Positions 24,726 to 33,893 of a stretch of DNA of 64,000 nt are shown one piece after another. Position 1 is the first letter of the stretch, and each line of letters begins with the position of its first letter. The position numbers were made by a program, and so were the translations under genes. The DNA lies in assembly GCF_042686195.1 (NCBI RefSeq), contig NZ_JBHUOQ010000001.1, forward strand, positions 1,550,001-1,614,000, in the 5' to 3' direction. The DNA is from Corticicoccus populi. Lineage in GTDB: Bacteria; Bacillota; Bacilli; Staphylococcales; Salinicoccaceae. Under the pieces are notes generated by a model. It was not told the origin of the DNA. It worked only from the letters and a program-made list of their open reading frames with translations, and made no database searches.

Positions 24726-26033
24726 ATGTCTTTAAAGTTAGTTGTAATCGGCGGTGGATCCAGTTATACGCCGGAAATTATTGAAGGTATTATTAACAGG
24801 GCGGCATCACTCCCTATCAGTGAAATTACACTGGTTGATATTGAAGAAGGGCTTGATAAACTGACCATTATCGGCCGATTGTCCAGACGGATGATTGAAA
24901 AATCCGCCTTAAACATTAAATTAGAATGGACAACAGACCGAAGAAGTGCTTTACAGGATGCAGATTTTGTCAGTACTCAAATAAGGGTCGGCGGACTTAA
25001 TGCCAGAAAACTGGATGAACGTATCCCTTTAAAATATGGTTATATAGGCCAGGAAACGAACGGTGCCGGCGGGATTTTTAAAGCATTTCGTACGATTCCT
25101 GTACTTATGGATATTGCGTCCGACATTCATGAAATCTGTCCGGATGCCTGGATGATTAACTTTACCAATCCGGCTGGAATTGTCACTGAAGCACTGCTCA
25201 AACACGGAAAACATAAAAAAGTCATCGGTGTATGTAATATTCCTTACAATATGAAGGAATCTGTCAGTGAGGTACTGAATGTCCCGGCAGACACAGTCAC
25301 AATTGAATTTACAGGACTAAATCATTACGTATTCGGTACTAAAGTTGAAGTGAACGGCACGGACCGTCTGGATGAGGTTCTAGATGCTTTAAAAGAAGGT
25401 ACGGGAGATTACTCACCTGCGAATATTGTTAATCTGGGATGGTCCCGGCAGTTCCTGGATGCGTTTCATGCACTTCCGAATCCGTATCATCAATATTATT
25501 TTCAGACTAAGGAAGTACTCAAGAAAGACACTGATGCCTACCAGGAGAACGGCACACGGGCAGAGCAGGTCATGGCCCTTGAATCATCATTATTTAAATT
25601 GTACCAGGATGAAGATTTGAATGTTAAACCTGCAGAACTGGAGGAAAGAGGCGGTGCATATTACAGTGACGTCGCATGCAGCCTGATGAACAGCCTGCAC
25701 AATGACACAGGGGATATACAGACTGTTAATGTTCAAAACGATGGAACGCTTCCTTTTCTGGCAGACGATGCAGTGATTGAAACAAACTGTGTTATCACTA
25801 AAAATGGAGCTGTACCTTTAGAACGGTCTGTTGTACCCGCTTCGATTTCAGGATTGATTTACAGTATGAAACATTTTGAAACACTCGTCATCGATAGTGC
25901 TGTTTCAGGATGTTATGACACAGCTTACCTTGCAATGATGAATAATCCGCTTGTACAAAATGAAAAGGATGCTAAAGATATACTGGATGAATTGCTGAAT
26001 GCGCATAAAGTACATCTGCCGCAGTTTAATTAA
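24726..26033 (+). CDS. licH: GH4 6-phospho-beta-glucosidase
   Basis: 435 residues. Family 4 glycosidases use NAD+ and a divalent metal through a 3-keto intermediate. The NAD loop is VVIGGGSSYTPEII at the N-terminus; ETNGAGG (110-116), FTNPAG and the metal ligands Cys170 (GVCNIP) and His200 (GLNHYVFG) are present. It splits the 6-phosphorylated disaccharide delivered by the PTS. First gene of the operon, with cre and GntR sites upstream. The substrate could be cellobiose-, beta-glucoside- or chitobiose-phosphate; chbG across the promoter favours the last. Confidence 0.9.
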   Translation: MSLKLVVIGGGSSYTPEIIEGIINRAASLPISEITLVDIEEGLDKLTIIGRLSRRMIEKSALNIKLEWTTDRRSALQDADFVSTQIRVGGLNARKLDERIPLKYGYIGQETNGAGGIFKAFRTIPVLMDIASDIHEICPDAWMINFTNPAGIVTEALLKHGKHKKVIGVCNIPYNMKESVSEVLNVPADTVTIEFTGLNHYVFGTKVEVNGTDRLDEVLDALKEGTGDYSPANIVNLGWSRQFLDAFHALPNPYHQYYFQTKEVLKKDTDAYQENGTRAEQVMALESSLFKLYQDEDLNVKPAELEERGGAYYSDVACSLMNSLHNDTGDIQTVNVQNDGTLPFLADDAVIETNCVITKNGAVPLERSVVPASISGLIYSMKHFETLVIDSAVSGCYDTAYLAMMNNPLVQNEKDAKDILDELLNAHKVHLPQFN

Positions 26034-26059
26034 AAGGGGAAAAAGGGGATGTTAGTATT

Positions 26060-27346
26060 ATGAATCGTTTTATCGAAATTGCCGGACGCATAGGGTCACA
26101 AAGACATTTGCTTGCCATCAGAGACGGTTTTGTTGCCATTATGCCGTTGATTATCATTGGTTCACTTGCTGTTTTAATTAACAACTTTCCACCGATTGGA
26201 CCGATTGATTTTGTGTCATGGCTGAACAGCCTTTTAGGGGAAGGCAACTGGCAGCTTGTCGGCGGCAGCATATGGAATGCATCATTTGCAGTACTCGGGC
26301 TGCTCGCATCGTTCACCATTGCGTATAATCTTGCGAAATCATACTCTGTTGACGGTCTTTCTGCGGGTCTGATTTCTATGGCATCCTACATTATGCTGGT
26401 ACCTGTCACCGAGGACTGGGGTCTGAATTTTTCATGGCTCGGTGCACAAGGCCTGTTCGTTGGAATTATCCTTGCACTGGTGACAACAGAGTTATTCCGT
26501 CTGCTTGTAAATTCCAAACTGACAATTAAAATGCCTGAAGGTGTTCCTGATGGGGTTGTCCGTTCATTTCAGGCATTAATTCCTGCAGCGATAATTTTAA
26601 TCGCTGTTGGTGTATTCCAGGCATTAATCACTGTACTTTCAAATTCAAATATATTCGAAATTATTTTCACAGTGATTCAGGAACCGCTGCAGGGACTCGG
26701 CAACACACTGCCTGCAGCTGTCATTGTTTCATTGACGAATCATGTACTGTGGTTTTTCGGACTTCACGGGACCAACATTATCGGCTCCATCATTGAACCG
26801 TTATACCTGCCCCTGATCGAAGAAAATCTAAATGTATTCAGTTCAGGTGTGTCTGCATTTGATGTTCCTTATATCGTAACAAAACCGTTTCTTGATGCTT
26901 TCGTATTCATGGGCGGTTCCGGTACTACCATTGCCCTGATTATCGCGATTTTCATTGTAATCAGAAAATATAAGAATCATCCGTACCGAAAAGTAGCCGG
27001 CCTTTCAGCACCTGCCAGTGTGTTTAATATTAATGAACCAATTATTTTCGGACTTCCGATTGTTCTCAACCCGGTAATGCTGATACCGTTTATACTTGTA
27101 CCTACGACCTTAACAGTCATATCCTATTTTGCCTTGTCCTTCGGACTCGTACCTAAAACCGTTGCTATCATCCCTTGGACCACTCCGCCGATTTTAAGCG
27201 GATACTTAGTCACAGGCGGCAGCTGGCAGGGGATTGCACTGCAGGTTGTTAATATTGCAATCGCAGTACTGATTTATATTCCTTTTGTTTATAGTGGATA
27301 TAAAGCAATGAATAAAGAGATGGAGGAAAATAAAGATGAGCGCTAA
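26060..27346 (+). CDS. licC: PTS lactose/cellobiose-type EIIC permease
   Basis: 428 residues, about 10 membrane segments, of the cellobiose/diacetylchitobiose EIIC family. It begins with the usual short amphipathic MNRFIEIAGRIGSQRHLLAIRDGF and contains the FGLHGTN and FNINEPIIFG motifs that line the sugar site. It takes up and phosphorylates a beta-linked disaccharide with the separate EIIA and EIIB encoded after it. It overlaps licA by 11 nt. Confidence 0.93.
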   Translation: MNRFIEIAGRIGSQRHLLAIRDGFVAIMPLIIIGSLAVLINNFPPIGPIDFVSWLNSLLGEGNWQLVGGSIWNASFAVLGLLASFTIAYNLAKSYSVDGLSAGLISMASYIMLVPVTEDWGLNFSWLGAQGLFVGIILALVTTELFRLLVNSKLTIKMPEGVPDGVVRSFQALIPAAIILIAVGVFQALITVLSNSNIFEIIFTVIQEPLQGLGNTLPAAVIVSLTNHVLWFFGLHGTNIIGSIIEPLYLPLIEENLNVFSSGVSAFDVPYIVTKPFLDAFVFMGGSGTTIALIIAIFIVIRKYKNHPYRKVAGLSAPASVFNINEPIIFGLPIVLNPVMLIPFILVPTTLTVISYFALSFGLVPKTVAIIPWTTPPILSGYLVTGGSWQGIALQVVNIAIAVLIYIPFVYSGYKAMNKEMEENKDER

Positions 27347-27671
27347 AGAAGATTTACAGATGATTTCATTTAATATTATTGCCCATGCAGGTGCCGCACG
27401 TTCCTGCTGTATGGAAGCATTACAGTACGGACGGACAGGGCACTTTGAAGAAGCATCTGATAAACTGAAAGAAGCGGATACAGAATTCATCCATGCGCAT
27501 AATAAACAGAGTGCACTGCTTCATGCAGAAGCTGATGGTACCGACCATCAGTTGTCAGTCATTTTAATCCACGCACAGGACCACCTGATGACGGCAATGA
27601 CTGTAAAAGAAATGACGGAAGAAATGATTGAAATGTATAAAAGAATTACTAAACTGGAGGAGATTAAATGA
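27336..27671 (+). CDS. licA: PTS lactose/cellobiose-type EIIA
   Basis: 111 residues, all-helical. The phosphoryl-accepting histidine is His79 in LIHAQDHLM, the family signature. It passes phosphate from HPr to EIIB. Translationally coupled on both sides: its start lies within licC and its stop overlaps the licB start as ATGA. Confidence 0.93.
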   Translation: MSAKEDLQMISFNIIAHAGAARSCCMEALQYGRTGHFEEASDKLKEADTEFIHAHNKQSALLHAEADGTDHQLSVILIHAQDHLMTAMTVKEMTEEMIEMYKRITKLEEIK

Positions 27672-27964
27672 AAGTCAGACTCGTATGCTCTGCAGGTATG
27701 TCCACATCCATGCTTGTGAGAAAGATAAAAGAAGAAGCTGAAAAAGAAGCAATCACAATGGATATTTCAGCTGTCGGTGCCGGACAGTTAAACGATCATG
27801 TTGAAAACCTTGATGTCGTTTTAATCGGTCCCCAGGTCAGATATTTAGAAGGAAAAATAAAAGAAGCTCTATCACCAAAAGGGATTAAGGTGGCAGTCAT
27901 CGACCAGATGGCCTATGGCATGATGGACGGTAAAAAAGTGCTTGAACAAATTCAATCTATGTAA
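27668..27964 (+). CDS. licB: PTS lactose/cellobiose-type EIIB
   Basis: 98 residues with the active cysteine Cys7 in RLVCSAGMSTSML. It receives phosphate from EIIA and hands it to the sugar bound by EIIC. The order H-C-A-B is somewhat unusual compared with the B. subtilis licBCAH order. Last gene of the operon, followed by a long perfect-palindrome terminator. Confidence 0.93.
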   Translation: MKVRLVCSAGMSTSMLVRKIKEEAEKEAITMDISAVGAGQLNDHVENLDVVLIGPQVRYLEGKIKEALSPKGIKVAVIDQMAYGMMDGKKVLEQIQSM

Positions 27965-27999
27965 AAACAACAGCCCTGGTACCAGGGCTGTTGTTTTTA
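27962..27999. terminator. Perfect 38-bp palindromic terminator
   Basis: Each 19-nt arm is complementary without mismatch (core CAACAGCCCTGG, centre GGTACC) and has A and T tracts at either end. It ends the PTS operon and the convergent GNAT gene. Confidence 0.9.
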
Positions 28000-28000
28000 T

Positions 28001-28459
28001 TTACAATGTTTCCGCAGCATACATCCTTAACGCTGTACCCTCATCATCATTCACCACAGTATGAAATTCCCATCCGTATTTTTCATACAGTCCGGTATGA
28101 TCTGTGACAAGGTAAAGTGTGTTAATTCCTTTATCCCCAAGATCCTTCCGTGCAAACTTGAGAATTTCTCCTGCAATTCCTCGGCTGCGGTAGTTTTCTT
28201 CCACATACAGTGCGCATAAATTCGGAGCCAGATCCTTCCGGTCATGAAAGTCATTGTCGATCACACCGGCACCTGCAATCAAACTGCCGTGATGAAAAAC
28301 AACATACCATTCCGGTATTGACCGGCTGTCTTCTACAGATGCCTTCATACTTTCAGAATACGCTTCGACAGGCACATCCCATTTCCCCGCGAACCATCCT
28401 GCAGCTTCTTCTATATACTCCGGGCACTCACGAATACATTTAATTATAAAATCAGACAT
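28001..28459 (-). CDS. GNAT family N-acetyltransferase
   Basis: 152 residues from the ATG at 28459, with GGGGGA five nt upstream. Motifs: WYVVFHHGSLIAGAGVI, LYVEENYRSRGIAGEIL (acetyl-CoA loop RSRGIA) and TDHTGLYEKYGWEF at the end. Substrate unknown. Single gene convergent with the PTS operon. Confidence 0.85.
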   Translation of the reverse strand: MSDFIIKCIRECPEYIEEAAGWFAGKWDVPVEAYSESMKASVEDSRSIPEWYVVFHHGSLIAGAGVIDNDFHDRKDLAPNLCALYVEENYRSRGIAGEILKFARKDLGDKGINTLYLVTDHTGLYEKYGWEFHTVVNDDEGTALRMYAAETL

Positions 28460-28497
28460 ACTTTCCCCCATACTCAACTCTATTTATTTCCCGGGTA

Positions 28498-28689
28498 TTA
28501 TTCTGCTTCTTCCTCTCCTTCCGGCTCCTCTTCATTGGACAAGTTTTCTTTTGACCAGTCAGAATCTGCGTCAGGTTCATAATCAGCAGTCATATTCAGT
28601 CCCATCACTATCATCACTGTAATCACTGCCGCCGCACCGACAATTACCGCAACAGCTGAAGACACTATGATTTTACTTGTTTTTTTCAT
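28498..28689 (-). CDS. Small single-pass membrane protein with acidic tail
   Basis: 63 residues from ATG 28689 behind AAGGGG. One hydrophobic helix (about 7-30) after a lysine-rich start; the C-terminal 30 residues are almost all acidic (EEEPEGEEE). Orientation is probably N-in with the acidic tail outside. No family recognised; small exported acidic tails are frequent in halotolerant cocci. It lies 38 nt upstream of the GNAT gene on the same strand. Confidence 0.6.
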   Translation of the reverse strand: MKKTSKIIVSSAVAVIVGAAAVITVMIVMGLNMTADYEPDADSDWSKENLSNEEEPEGEEEAE

Positions 28690-28820
28690 AACCATTCCCC
28701 TTAAAATGAATATTTTTAAATCCGATACGAACTTTTAATTGTTCCATTCCTAAACTAAAAGCAGTTAAGATAATTATATCTGACACTCTGTCTGCAGTAC
28801 AACTTTAAGCAGGTATAAAT

Positions 28821-28870
28821 AAAGCCCCTTTACAGTCCGGTATTTTCATCCTGATCTGTAAAAGGGTTTA
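28821..28870 (-). terminator. Terminator of the msmX operon
   Basis: CTGTAAAAGGG-side and CCCCTTTACAG-side arms pair across a 20-nt loop; read on the minus strand a T-rich stretch follows. It lies directly after the msmX stop codon. Confidence 0.75.
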
Positions 28871-28872
28871 TC

Positions 28873-29970
28873 TTAACGAATTCTCTCTTCGTTATCTTTA
28901 TCAAAGAAATGGACTTTATTCATATCAAACGCAATTTCCAATTGATCACCGGCTGCAGCATTAGAACGCGCATCGACGCGTGCCACAAATTCCTGTCCGT
29001 CAATGTTGGAGTAAAGGATAGACTCTGCTCCCATCAACTCCGCCACTTCGATTTGAACTGTCAATTTCGCATCCGGGAATGATTCCAGTACCAGCAGTTC
29101 GTCATGGATATCCTCCGGACGTACTCCTGCAATCACTTCTTTCCCTTCATATCCCTGTGCTTTCAAAGGTGCAAGTTTTGGTTCCGGCACGGTGAAAGAA
29201 TGCCCGCCGATGTTTAACTGATCCCCTTCTAAAATACCTGTGAAGAAGTTCATGGACGGTGAACCGATAAAGCTGCCGACAAACATGTTTTCAGGATTAT
29301 CATACACATCTTTTGGTGCACCGATCTGCTGGATAAAGCCGTCCTTCATCACCACAAGACGGGTTGCCATCGTCATCGCTTCCGTCTGGTCATGCGTCAC
29401 ATAAATCGTCGTAGTCTGCAGACGCTGATGCAGTTTTTGAATTTCTGCACGCATCTGCACACGCAGCTTCGCATCAAGATTCGACAAAGGCTCATCCATC
29501 AGGAACACTTTCGCATCACGCACAATCGCACGCCCGAGTGCCACACGCTGTCTCTGACCGCCGGATAATGCTTTCGGTTTCCGGTCAAGAAAATCTTCCA
29601 GACCGAGAATTTTCGCGGCATCATCCACGCGTTGTTTAATTTCTTCTTTTTTAAACTTTCTCAGCTTCAGACCGAATGCCATATTATCGAATACATTCAT
29701 ATGAGGATATAATGCATAGTTCTGAAACACCATCGCAATATCCCGGTCTTTCGGAGATACATCATTCATCAAACGCTCATCAATATAAAATTCACCGTCC
29801 GAGATTTCCTCAAGCCCCGCAATCATCCGGAGCGTCGTTGACTTCCCGCAGCCGGACGGTCCGACAAACACGATAAACTCCTTATCTTTAATATGCAGGT
29901 TAAAGTCTTTCACCGCCAGCGTCTCTTTCTCATACCGCTTTTGAATATGCTGTAATTTTAATTCTGCCAT
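28873..29970 (-). CDS. msmX: Sugar ABC transporter ATPase MsmX/UgpC
   Basis: 365 residues from ATG 29970. Walker A GPSGCGKST (37-45), Q-loop FQNYALYPHM, signature LSGGQRQRVALGRA, Walker B VFLMDEPLSNLD and switch VTHDQTEAMTM are all present, followed by the MalK-type OB-fold regulatory domain (about 240-365). In Firmicutes one MsmX often powers several sugar importers. Here the malEFG cluster lacks its own ATPase, so this is its partner. It is the last gene of the thuA operon. Confidence 0.95.
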   Translation of the reverse strand: MAELKLQHIQKRYEKETLAVKDFNLHIKDKEFIVFVGPSGCGKSTTLRMIAGLEEISDGEFYIDERLMNDVSPKDRDIAMVFQNYALYPHMNVFDNMAFGLKLRKFKKEEIKQRVDDAAKILGLEDFLDRKPKALSGGQRQRVALGRAIVRDAKVFLMDEPLSNLDAKLRVQMRAEIQKLHQRLQTTTIYVTHDQTEAMTMATRLVVMKDGFIQQIGAPKDVYDNPENMFVGSFIGSPSMNFFTGILEGDQLNIGGHSFTVPEPKLAPLKAQGYEGKEVIAGVRPEDIHDELLVLESFPDAKLTVQIEVAELMGAESILYSNIDGQEFVARVDARSNAAAGDQLEIAFDMNKVHFFDKDNEERIR

Positions 29971-30010
29971 TTCAAACACCCCTTAAGTTCATTTTTCAAT
30001 CCTGTCGTCT

Positions 30011-30979
30011 TTACGCCCACCACATGGATGCCGGCGGTTCGGACATGTTGACCTGCTTCAAGTTTTTCACTGCTGCATTGAACCCTTCGTCAATCGACAT
30101 AATCGGGTCTTCGTGTTCAATACTGATGACATAATCATATCCGTATGTACGGAGAGCACTGACAATATTCGACCACTCCTGAATGCTGTGGCCGTAACCG
30201 ACAGAACGGAAGCTCCATGCACGGGTCTGTACATCGCCGTACGGCTGCATATCTGTCAGGCCGTACATATTTACATTATCCTGATCAATATAAGTATCTT
30301 TCGCATGGAAGTGATGAATCGCATTCTCTCTGCCGAGAATTTTAATCGCAGCTGTCGGATCAATCCCCTGCCACCATAAGTGACTCGGGTCAAGATTTGC
30401 ACCGATAGACGGATTGGTTGCTTCACGCAGTTTCAAAAGCGTATGCGGTGTGTGGACTAAAAACCCCGCGTGCAGTTCCAGACCGACTTTAATGCCGTGA
30501 TCCGCTGCAAACTGTCCCTGCTCTTTCCAGTATGGGATCAGCTTTTCCTCCCACTGCCAGTTCAAAATATCGGAGTATTCTGTCGGCCACGGCGTAACCG
30601 GCCAGTTTGGATATTTCGAGCCTTCATGCGATCCCGGTGTGCCTGAGAATGTATTCACAACCGGAACATCCAATAGTTCTGCGAGACGCACCGTCTTAAC
30701 AAATGAATCGTGACTTGACTGTGCCAATGCACTATTCGGTGAAATCGGGTTGTCATGACAGCTGAATGCACTGATTGTAAGCCCTCTGGATTCGATTTTA
30801 TCCTTGAACTCTTTACGCTTTTCACTATTTTCCAAAAGCGCATCAATATCACAGTGTGCCGTCCCCGGGTTGCCGCCGGTTCCAATTTCCACTGCCTCAA
30901 GCCCGGCATTTTTCACATAATCCAGCATGTCTTCAAACTTCTTCTCTGCAAATAAAACGGTAAATACACCTAATTTCAT
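30011..30979 (-). CDS. Sugar phosphate isomerase/epimerase-like TIM barrel protein
   Basis: 322 residues of the xylose-isomerase-like AP-endonuclease 2 superfamily. Metal-site elements are visible: EIGTGGNPG, KVGLELHAGF, ANLDPSHLWWQG, HFHAKDT and ISIEHEDP. Such proteins are isomerases, epimerases, dehydratases or keto-glycoside-cleaving enzymes. Being in an operon with two Gfo/Idh oxidoreductases and ThuA suggests an oxidised sugar as substrate. It is 12 nt downstream of the second oxidoreductase gene. Confidence 0.88.
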   Translation of the reverse strand: MKLGVFTVLFAEKKFEDMLDYVKNAGLEAVEIGTGGNPGTAHCDIDALLENSEKRKEFKDKIESRGLTISAFSCHDNPISPNSALAQSSHDSFVKTVRLAELLDVPVVNTFSGTPGSHEGSKYPNWPVTPWPTEYSDILNWQWEEKLIPYWKEQGQFAADHGIKVGLELHAGFLVHTPHTLLKLREATNPSIGANLDPSHLWWQGIDPTAAIKILGRENAIHHFHAKDTYIDQDNVNMYGLTDMQPYGDVQTRAWSFRSVGYGHSIQEWSNIVSALRTYGYDYVISIEHEDPIMSIDEGFNAAVKNLKQVNMSEPPASMWWA

Positions 30980-30991
30980 CGTCTGCCTCCT

Positions 30992-32026
30992 CTAAACAAT
31001 AGAAATACTCTTTCCTTCTTCACTGCTTCTATATATCGCATCAATTATTTTTGTTACTGCAAGCGCATCTTCAGGACGGCTTTTTAACGTACCATTTCCT
31101 GAACAGGCATCGAGAAAATTTTCCGCCTGCAGGCGCGCAGCACGGTACTCATCGTCAAATGTTTTTGTTGTTGTCTCCATCATCCTGCCGTACTTCGGCT
31201 GATAGAGTTCATATGGAAATACATTAACACCGCCCGTTTCTCCGGATATCGACAGTGCTGTTTTATCCGACTTAATATTCGCTGCCCACGAACACTCGAA
31301 TAATAAAGTGCTCTGATCATCAAAACGAATGTATGCACTCACGTGATCATCCACATCAACTGCTTCATGATTGTATGCACCCCAGTCATTGACCTGCTCA
31401 GACTGCTTACTCAATTTCTGATACACCTGGGCACTGACTTCCACCGGTTTTGACGGTAATACCAGCCACAGTGCTGTATCCAGAAGATGACATCCCCAGT
31501 CGATTAAGCTGCCGCCGCCCTGAAGTTCTTTATTAATAAAGACACCCCAGCCCGGCACCTTACGCTGTCTCATCGCTTCTACACGTGTAACAATCGGTGC
31601 GCCGACGTCCGCCATCGACTGTTTCGCGAGCATGACAGAATCCATAAACCGGTAATGATAGCCGATCATTAAAATACGGTCGTTCTCTTCTGCAGCCAGA
31701 AGCATCCGCTCACCTTCCGCCCGGTCCATCGCCATCGGTTTTTCACACAGAACATGGACACCGCTGTTCAGAGCATCGACTGCGATAGCTTCGTGAAATT
31801 TATTCGGTGTACAAATCGTCACCGCATCCACATGGGAAAGCATGTCCTGATAATTCTCATAGACGTTCTTAATCCCGTGACGCTCAGCCACTTCTTCTGC
31901 ACGGCTCTGATTCACATCATGAACACCGTACAATTCCACCTGATGTTTTAATTCCTGATAGATTGGAATATGCCGGTTTTCACAAATTCCGCCGGCGCCG
32001 ATGAGTCCCATTTTCAATCGTTTCAC
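30992..32026 (-). CDS. Gfo/Idh/MocA-family NAD(P)-dependent oxidoreductase (second of two)
   Basis: 344 residues. N-terminal Rossmann fold with GLIGAGGICENRHIP, the CEKPMA motif (about residue 94) with the conserved lysine, and the C-terminal beta-sheet sugar domain including DWGCHLLDTALWL (Asp/His active-site region). It probably oxidises or reduces a hydroxyl of a glucoside. Six nt separate it from the first oxidoreductase gene, yet the two are only modestly alike, so they may catalyse opposite half-reactions. Substrate inferred from context only. Confidence 0.9.
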   Translation of the reverse strand: MKRLKMGLIGAGGICENRHIPIYQELKHQVELYGVHDVNQSRAEEVAERHGIKNVYENYQDMLSHVDAVTICTPNKFHEAIAVDALNSGVHVLCEKPMAMDRAEGERMLLAAEENDRILMIGYHYRFMDSVMLAKQSMADVGAPIVTRVEAMRQRKVPGWGVFINKELQGGGSLIDWGCHLLDTALWLVLPSKPVEVSAQVYQKLSKQSEQVNDWGAYNHEAVDVDDHVSAYIRFDDQSTLLFECSWAANIKSDKTALSISGETGGVNVFPYELYQPKYGRMMETTTKTFDDEYRAARLQAENFLDACSGNGTLKSRPEDALAVTKIIDAIYRSSEEGKSISIV

Positions 32027-32032
32027 ATTACA

Positions 32033-33061
32033 TCACTTCTCCAAAGCATAAATTCGTTTTGTCTCTACCGATTCAAGCGCACCTAAAATAATTTCAAGTG
32101 ACTGCCTGCCTTCTTTCCCGTCAATAAGTGGTGCTGTATCATTTTGAACCGCAGATACAAAATGATCGATGACATGACTCGTTGTCTGTCCGCCTTCATC
32201 GTTTGACTGAATGGCGCCGAGCTCATAACGAACAGTCTCACCATTCGCATACTGTGCAATCAGCGACGATACCGGATCATCCTCCAGCCGAAGAATCCCT
32301 TTCTCACCGTAAATTACAGTCGAATTATCCTCCGCTGACGTATATGCCCAGCTTGCTGCGAGTGTCCCGATGATGCCTTTTTTCGATTTTAAAATCAGTG
32401 CCGCATTGTCATCAACGTCTGCTTTTTCTTTTGCACTGGTCTCAACGAATGCACCGACTTCTGTAAACTCATCCTGAAGAATATAACGGATTAAATCCGC
32501 CTTGTGTACACCAAGGTCCCCCATAGCGCCGATAAACGCCTCGTCTTTTTTAAAGAACCAGCTGTCTGTGCCGTCCGCACTCCAGCCTTCCGGACCGCCG
32601 TGGCCGAATGTTGTTCTGAAACTGTACACCTTGCCGAGGGCACCGGATGCAATCAGCTCCCGTGCTTTTTGATGTGACGGTACAAAACGCTGATTGTGAC
32701 CGATCATTAACTTCCGGTCATTTTTCTCTGCCGCTTCAATCATCCGGTCTGCCTCTTCCGTAGATGTTGCCATCGGTTTTTCACACAGTACATGAACTCC
32801 TGCATTAAGCGCGTCAATACTGACCGGCGCATGCAGGTAGTTCGGCAGACAAACACTGACTGCATCAATATCTGCTTCTTTCAGCATTTTTTTGTAATCC
32901 ATATAGTAGTCGGCCTGATATGTTTCCGCCGTTTCTTTCGCTCTGTCTTCCACAATGTCACACACTGCAGTGATTACTGCTTCACTGTTTTGACTGTATT
33001 CAGGTAAATGTCTGTTTTTTGCGATACTTCCGCAGCCGATAACCGCTACTTTTAAAACCAT
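32033..33061 (-). CDS. Gfo/Idh/MocA-family NAD(P)-dependent oxidoreductase (first of two)
   Basis: 342 residues. Rossmann motif AVIGCGSIAKNRHLPEY at the N-terminus, CEKPMATSTEEAD near residue 93 and MGDLGVHKADLIRYIL as the active-site Asp/His segment. Co-transcribed with thuA (17 nt upstream) and the second oxidoreductase gene. In the related rhizobial thuAB pair, ThuB is an oxidoreductase of this family that makes 3-keto-sugars, which is the basis for the pathway suggestion; the actual substrate is not shown here. Confidence 0.9.
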   Translation of the reverse strand: MVLKVAVIGCGSIAKNRHLPEYSQNSEAVITAVCDIVEDRAKETAETYQADYYMDYKKMLKEADIDAVSVCLPNYLHAPVSIDALNAGVHVLCEKPMATSTEEADRMIEAAEKNDRKLMIGHNQRFVPSHQKARELIASGALGKVYSFRTTFGHGGPEGWSADGTDSWFFKKDEAFIGAMGDLGVHKADLIRYILQDEFTEVGAFVETSAKEKADVDDNAALILKSKKGIIGTLAASWAYTSAEDNSTVIYGEKGILRLEDDPVSSLIAQYANGETVRYELGAIQSNDEGGQTTSHVIDHFVSAVQNDTAPLIDGKEGRQSLEIILGALESVETKRIYALEK

Positions 33062-33078
33062 ATCTATCCCTCTTTCTA

Positions 33079-33786
33079 TTATTTTTCCAACGGCTGATAA
33101 TTGCCGTAAGTATGCTTTGGTGTATTGTCATTCTTCGCCCAGAGAGATGCATTTTTAATGACCTGCTGAACTTCTTTCTGATGATAGGTCGGGTACGTTT
33201 CATGACCCGGACGGAAATAAAAAATCTTCCCGCGGCCGCGCTTAAACGTCGCACCGCTTCTGAACACTTCGCCGCCTGTGAACCAGCTGACAAAAATCAG
33301 TTCATCCGGTGCCGGAATATCAAAGTGCTCACCGTACATTTCTTCTTTTTCAATCTCAAAATACTCGCCAATCCCTTCAGCAATCGGGTGTGTCGGGTCA
33401 ACATTCCATACGCGTTCAGTATCATCCGATTCACGCCATTTCAAATCGCAGCCCGTACCCATCAGAGATTTGAATATTTTTGAAAAATGTCCGGAATGCA
33501 GAACAATCAGCCCCATGCCGTCAAGCACTCGTTCTTTTACCATTTCAACAGTTGCATCACTGACTTCATCATGTGCAAGATGCCCCCACCAGATTAATAC
33601 ATCCGTCTTCAACAGCAGCTGTTCGGATAACCCGTGACCCGGTTCATCCAAAGTCGCTGTCGTCACCGAATGCCCGTCCGCCGACAAAAAGTCCGCAATT
33701 GCACCATGAATCCCTTTTGGATAAATATCCGATACTGTTTTATTTTTCTGTTCATGACGATTTTCATTCCATACTGTTATATTCAT
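33079..33786 (-). CDS. thuA: ThuA-like protein (trehalose utilisation family)
   Basis: 235 residues of the ThuA domain, a class I glutamine-amidotransferase-like fold. Family marks are VWNENRHEQ at the start, DVLIWWGHLAHDEV, GLIVLHSGHFS and KIFYFRPGHETYPTYHQ. ThuA works in catabolism of trehalose-type disaccharides with an oxidoreductase of the Gfo/Idh family. First gene of the five-gene operon thuA-Gfo-Gfo-isomerase-msmX. A perfect 12-bp LacI-type operator lies 42 nt before its start. Confidence 0.88.
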   Translation of the reverse strand: MNITVWNENRHEQKNKTVSDIYPKGIHGAIADFLSADGHSVTTATLDEPGHGLSEQLLLKTDVLIWWGHLAHDEVSDATVEMVKERVLDGMGLIVLHSGHFSKIFKSLMGTGCDLKWRESDDTERVWNVDPTHPIAEGIGEYFEIEKEEMYGEHFDIPAPDELIFVSWFTGGEVFRSGATFKRGRGKIFYFRPGHETYPTYHQKEVQQVIKNASLWAKNDNTPKHTYGNYQPLEK

Positions 33787-33827
33787 TATTTCCGCTCCTT
33801 ACTTTTACGCCTAATATATCATTTAAA

Positions 33828-33839
33828 GCAAACGTTTGC
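33828..33839. promoter_or_regulatory. LacI-family operator in front of thuA
   Basis: The perfect palindrome GCAAACGTTTGC, with the central CG of LacI/MalR sites, overlaps the expected -35 region of the thuA promoter (-10 TATATT on the minus strand nearby). A related site is at 38547-38566 before malE. Confidence 0.75.
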
Positions 33840-33893
33840 ACATATAGATAAACACCACTGCGACGGCGTTACCTTCAGTACACTGCCGCAGCC

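Noticed and set aside
27962..27999. Perfect 38-bp palindrome as an attachment or recombination site
   Set aside because: A and T tracts at the ends and the location right after a stop codon make it an ordinary terminator.
33828..33839. cre site for CcpA at the thuA promoter
   Set aside because: It lacks the asymmetric cre pattern (mismatches at conserved A and C) and its palindrome matches the LacI/MalR type and the malE site better.
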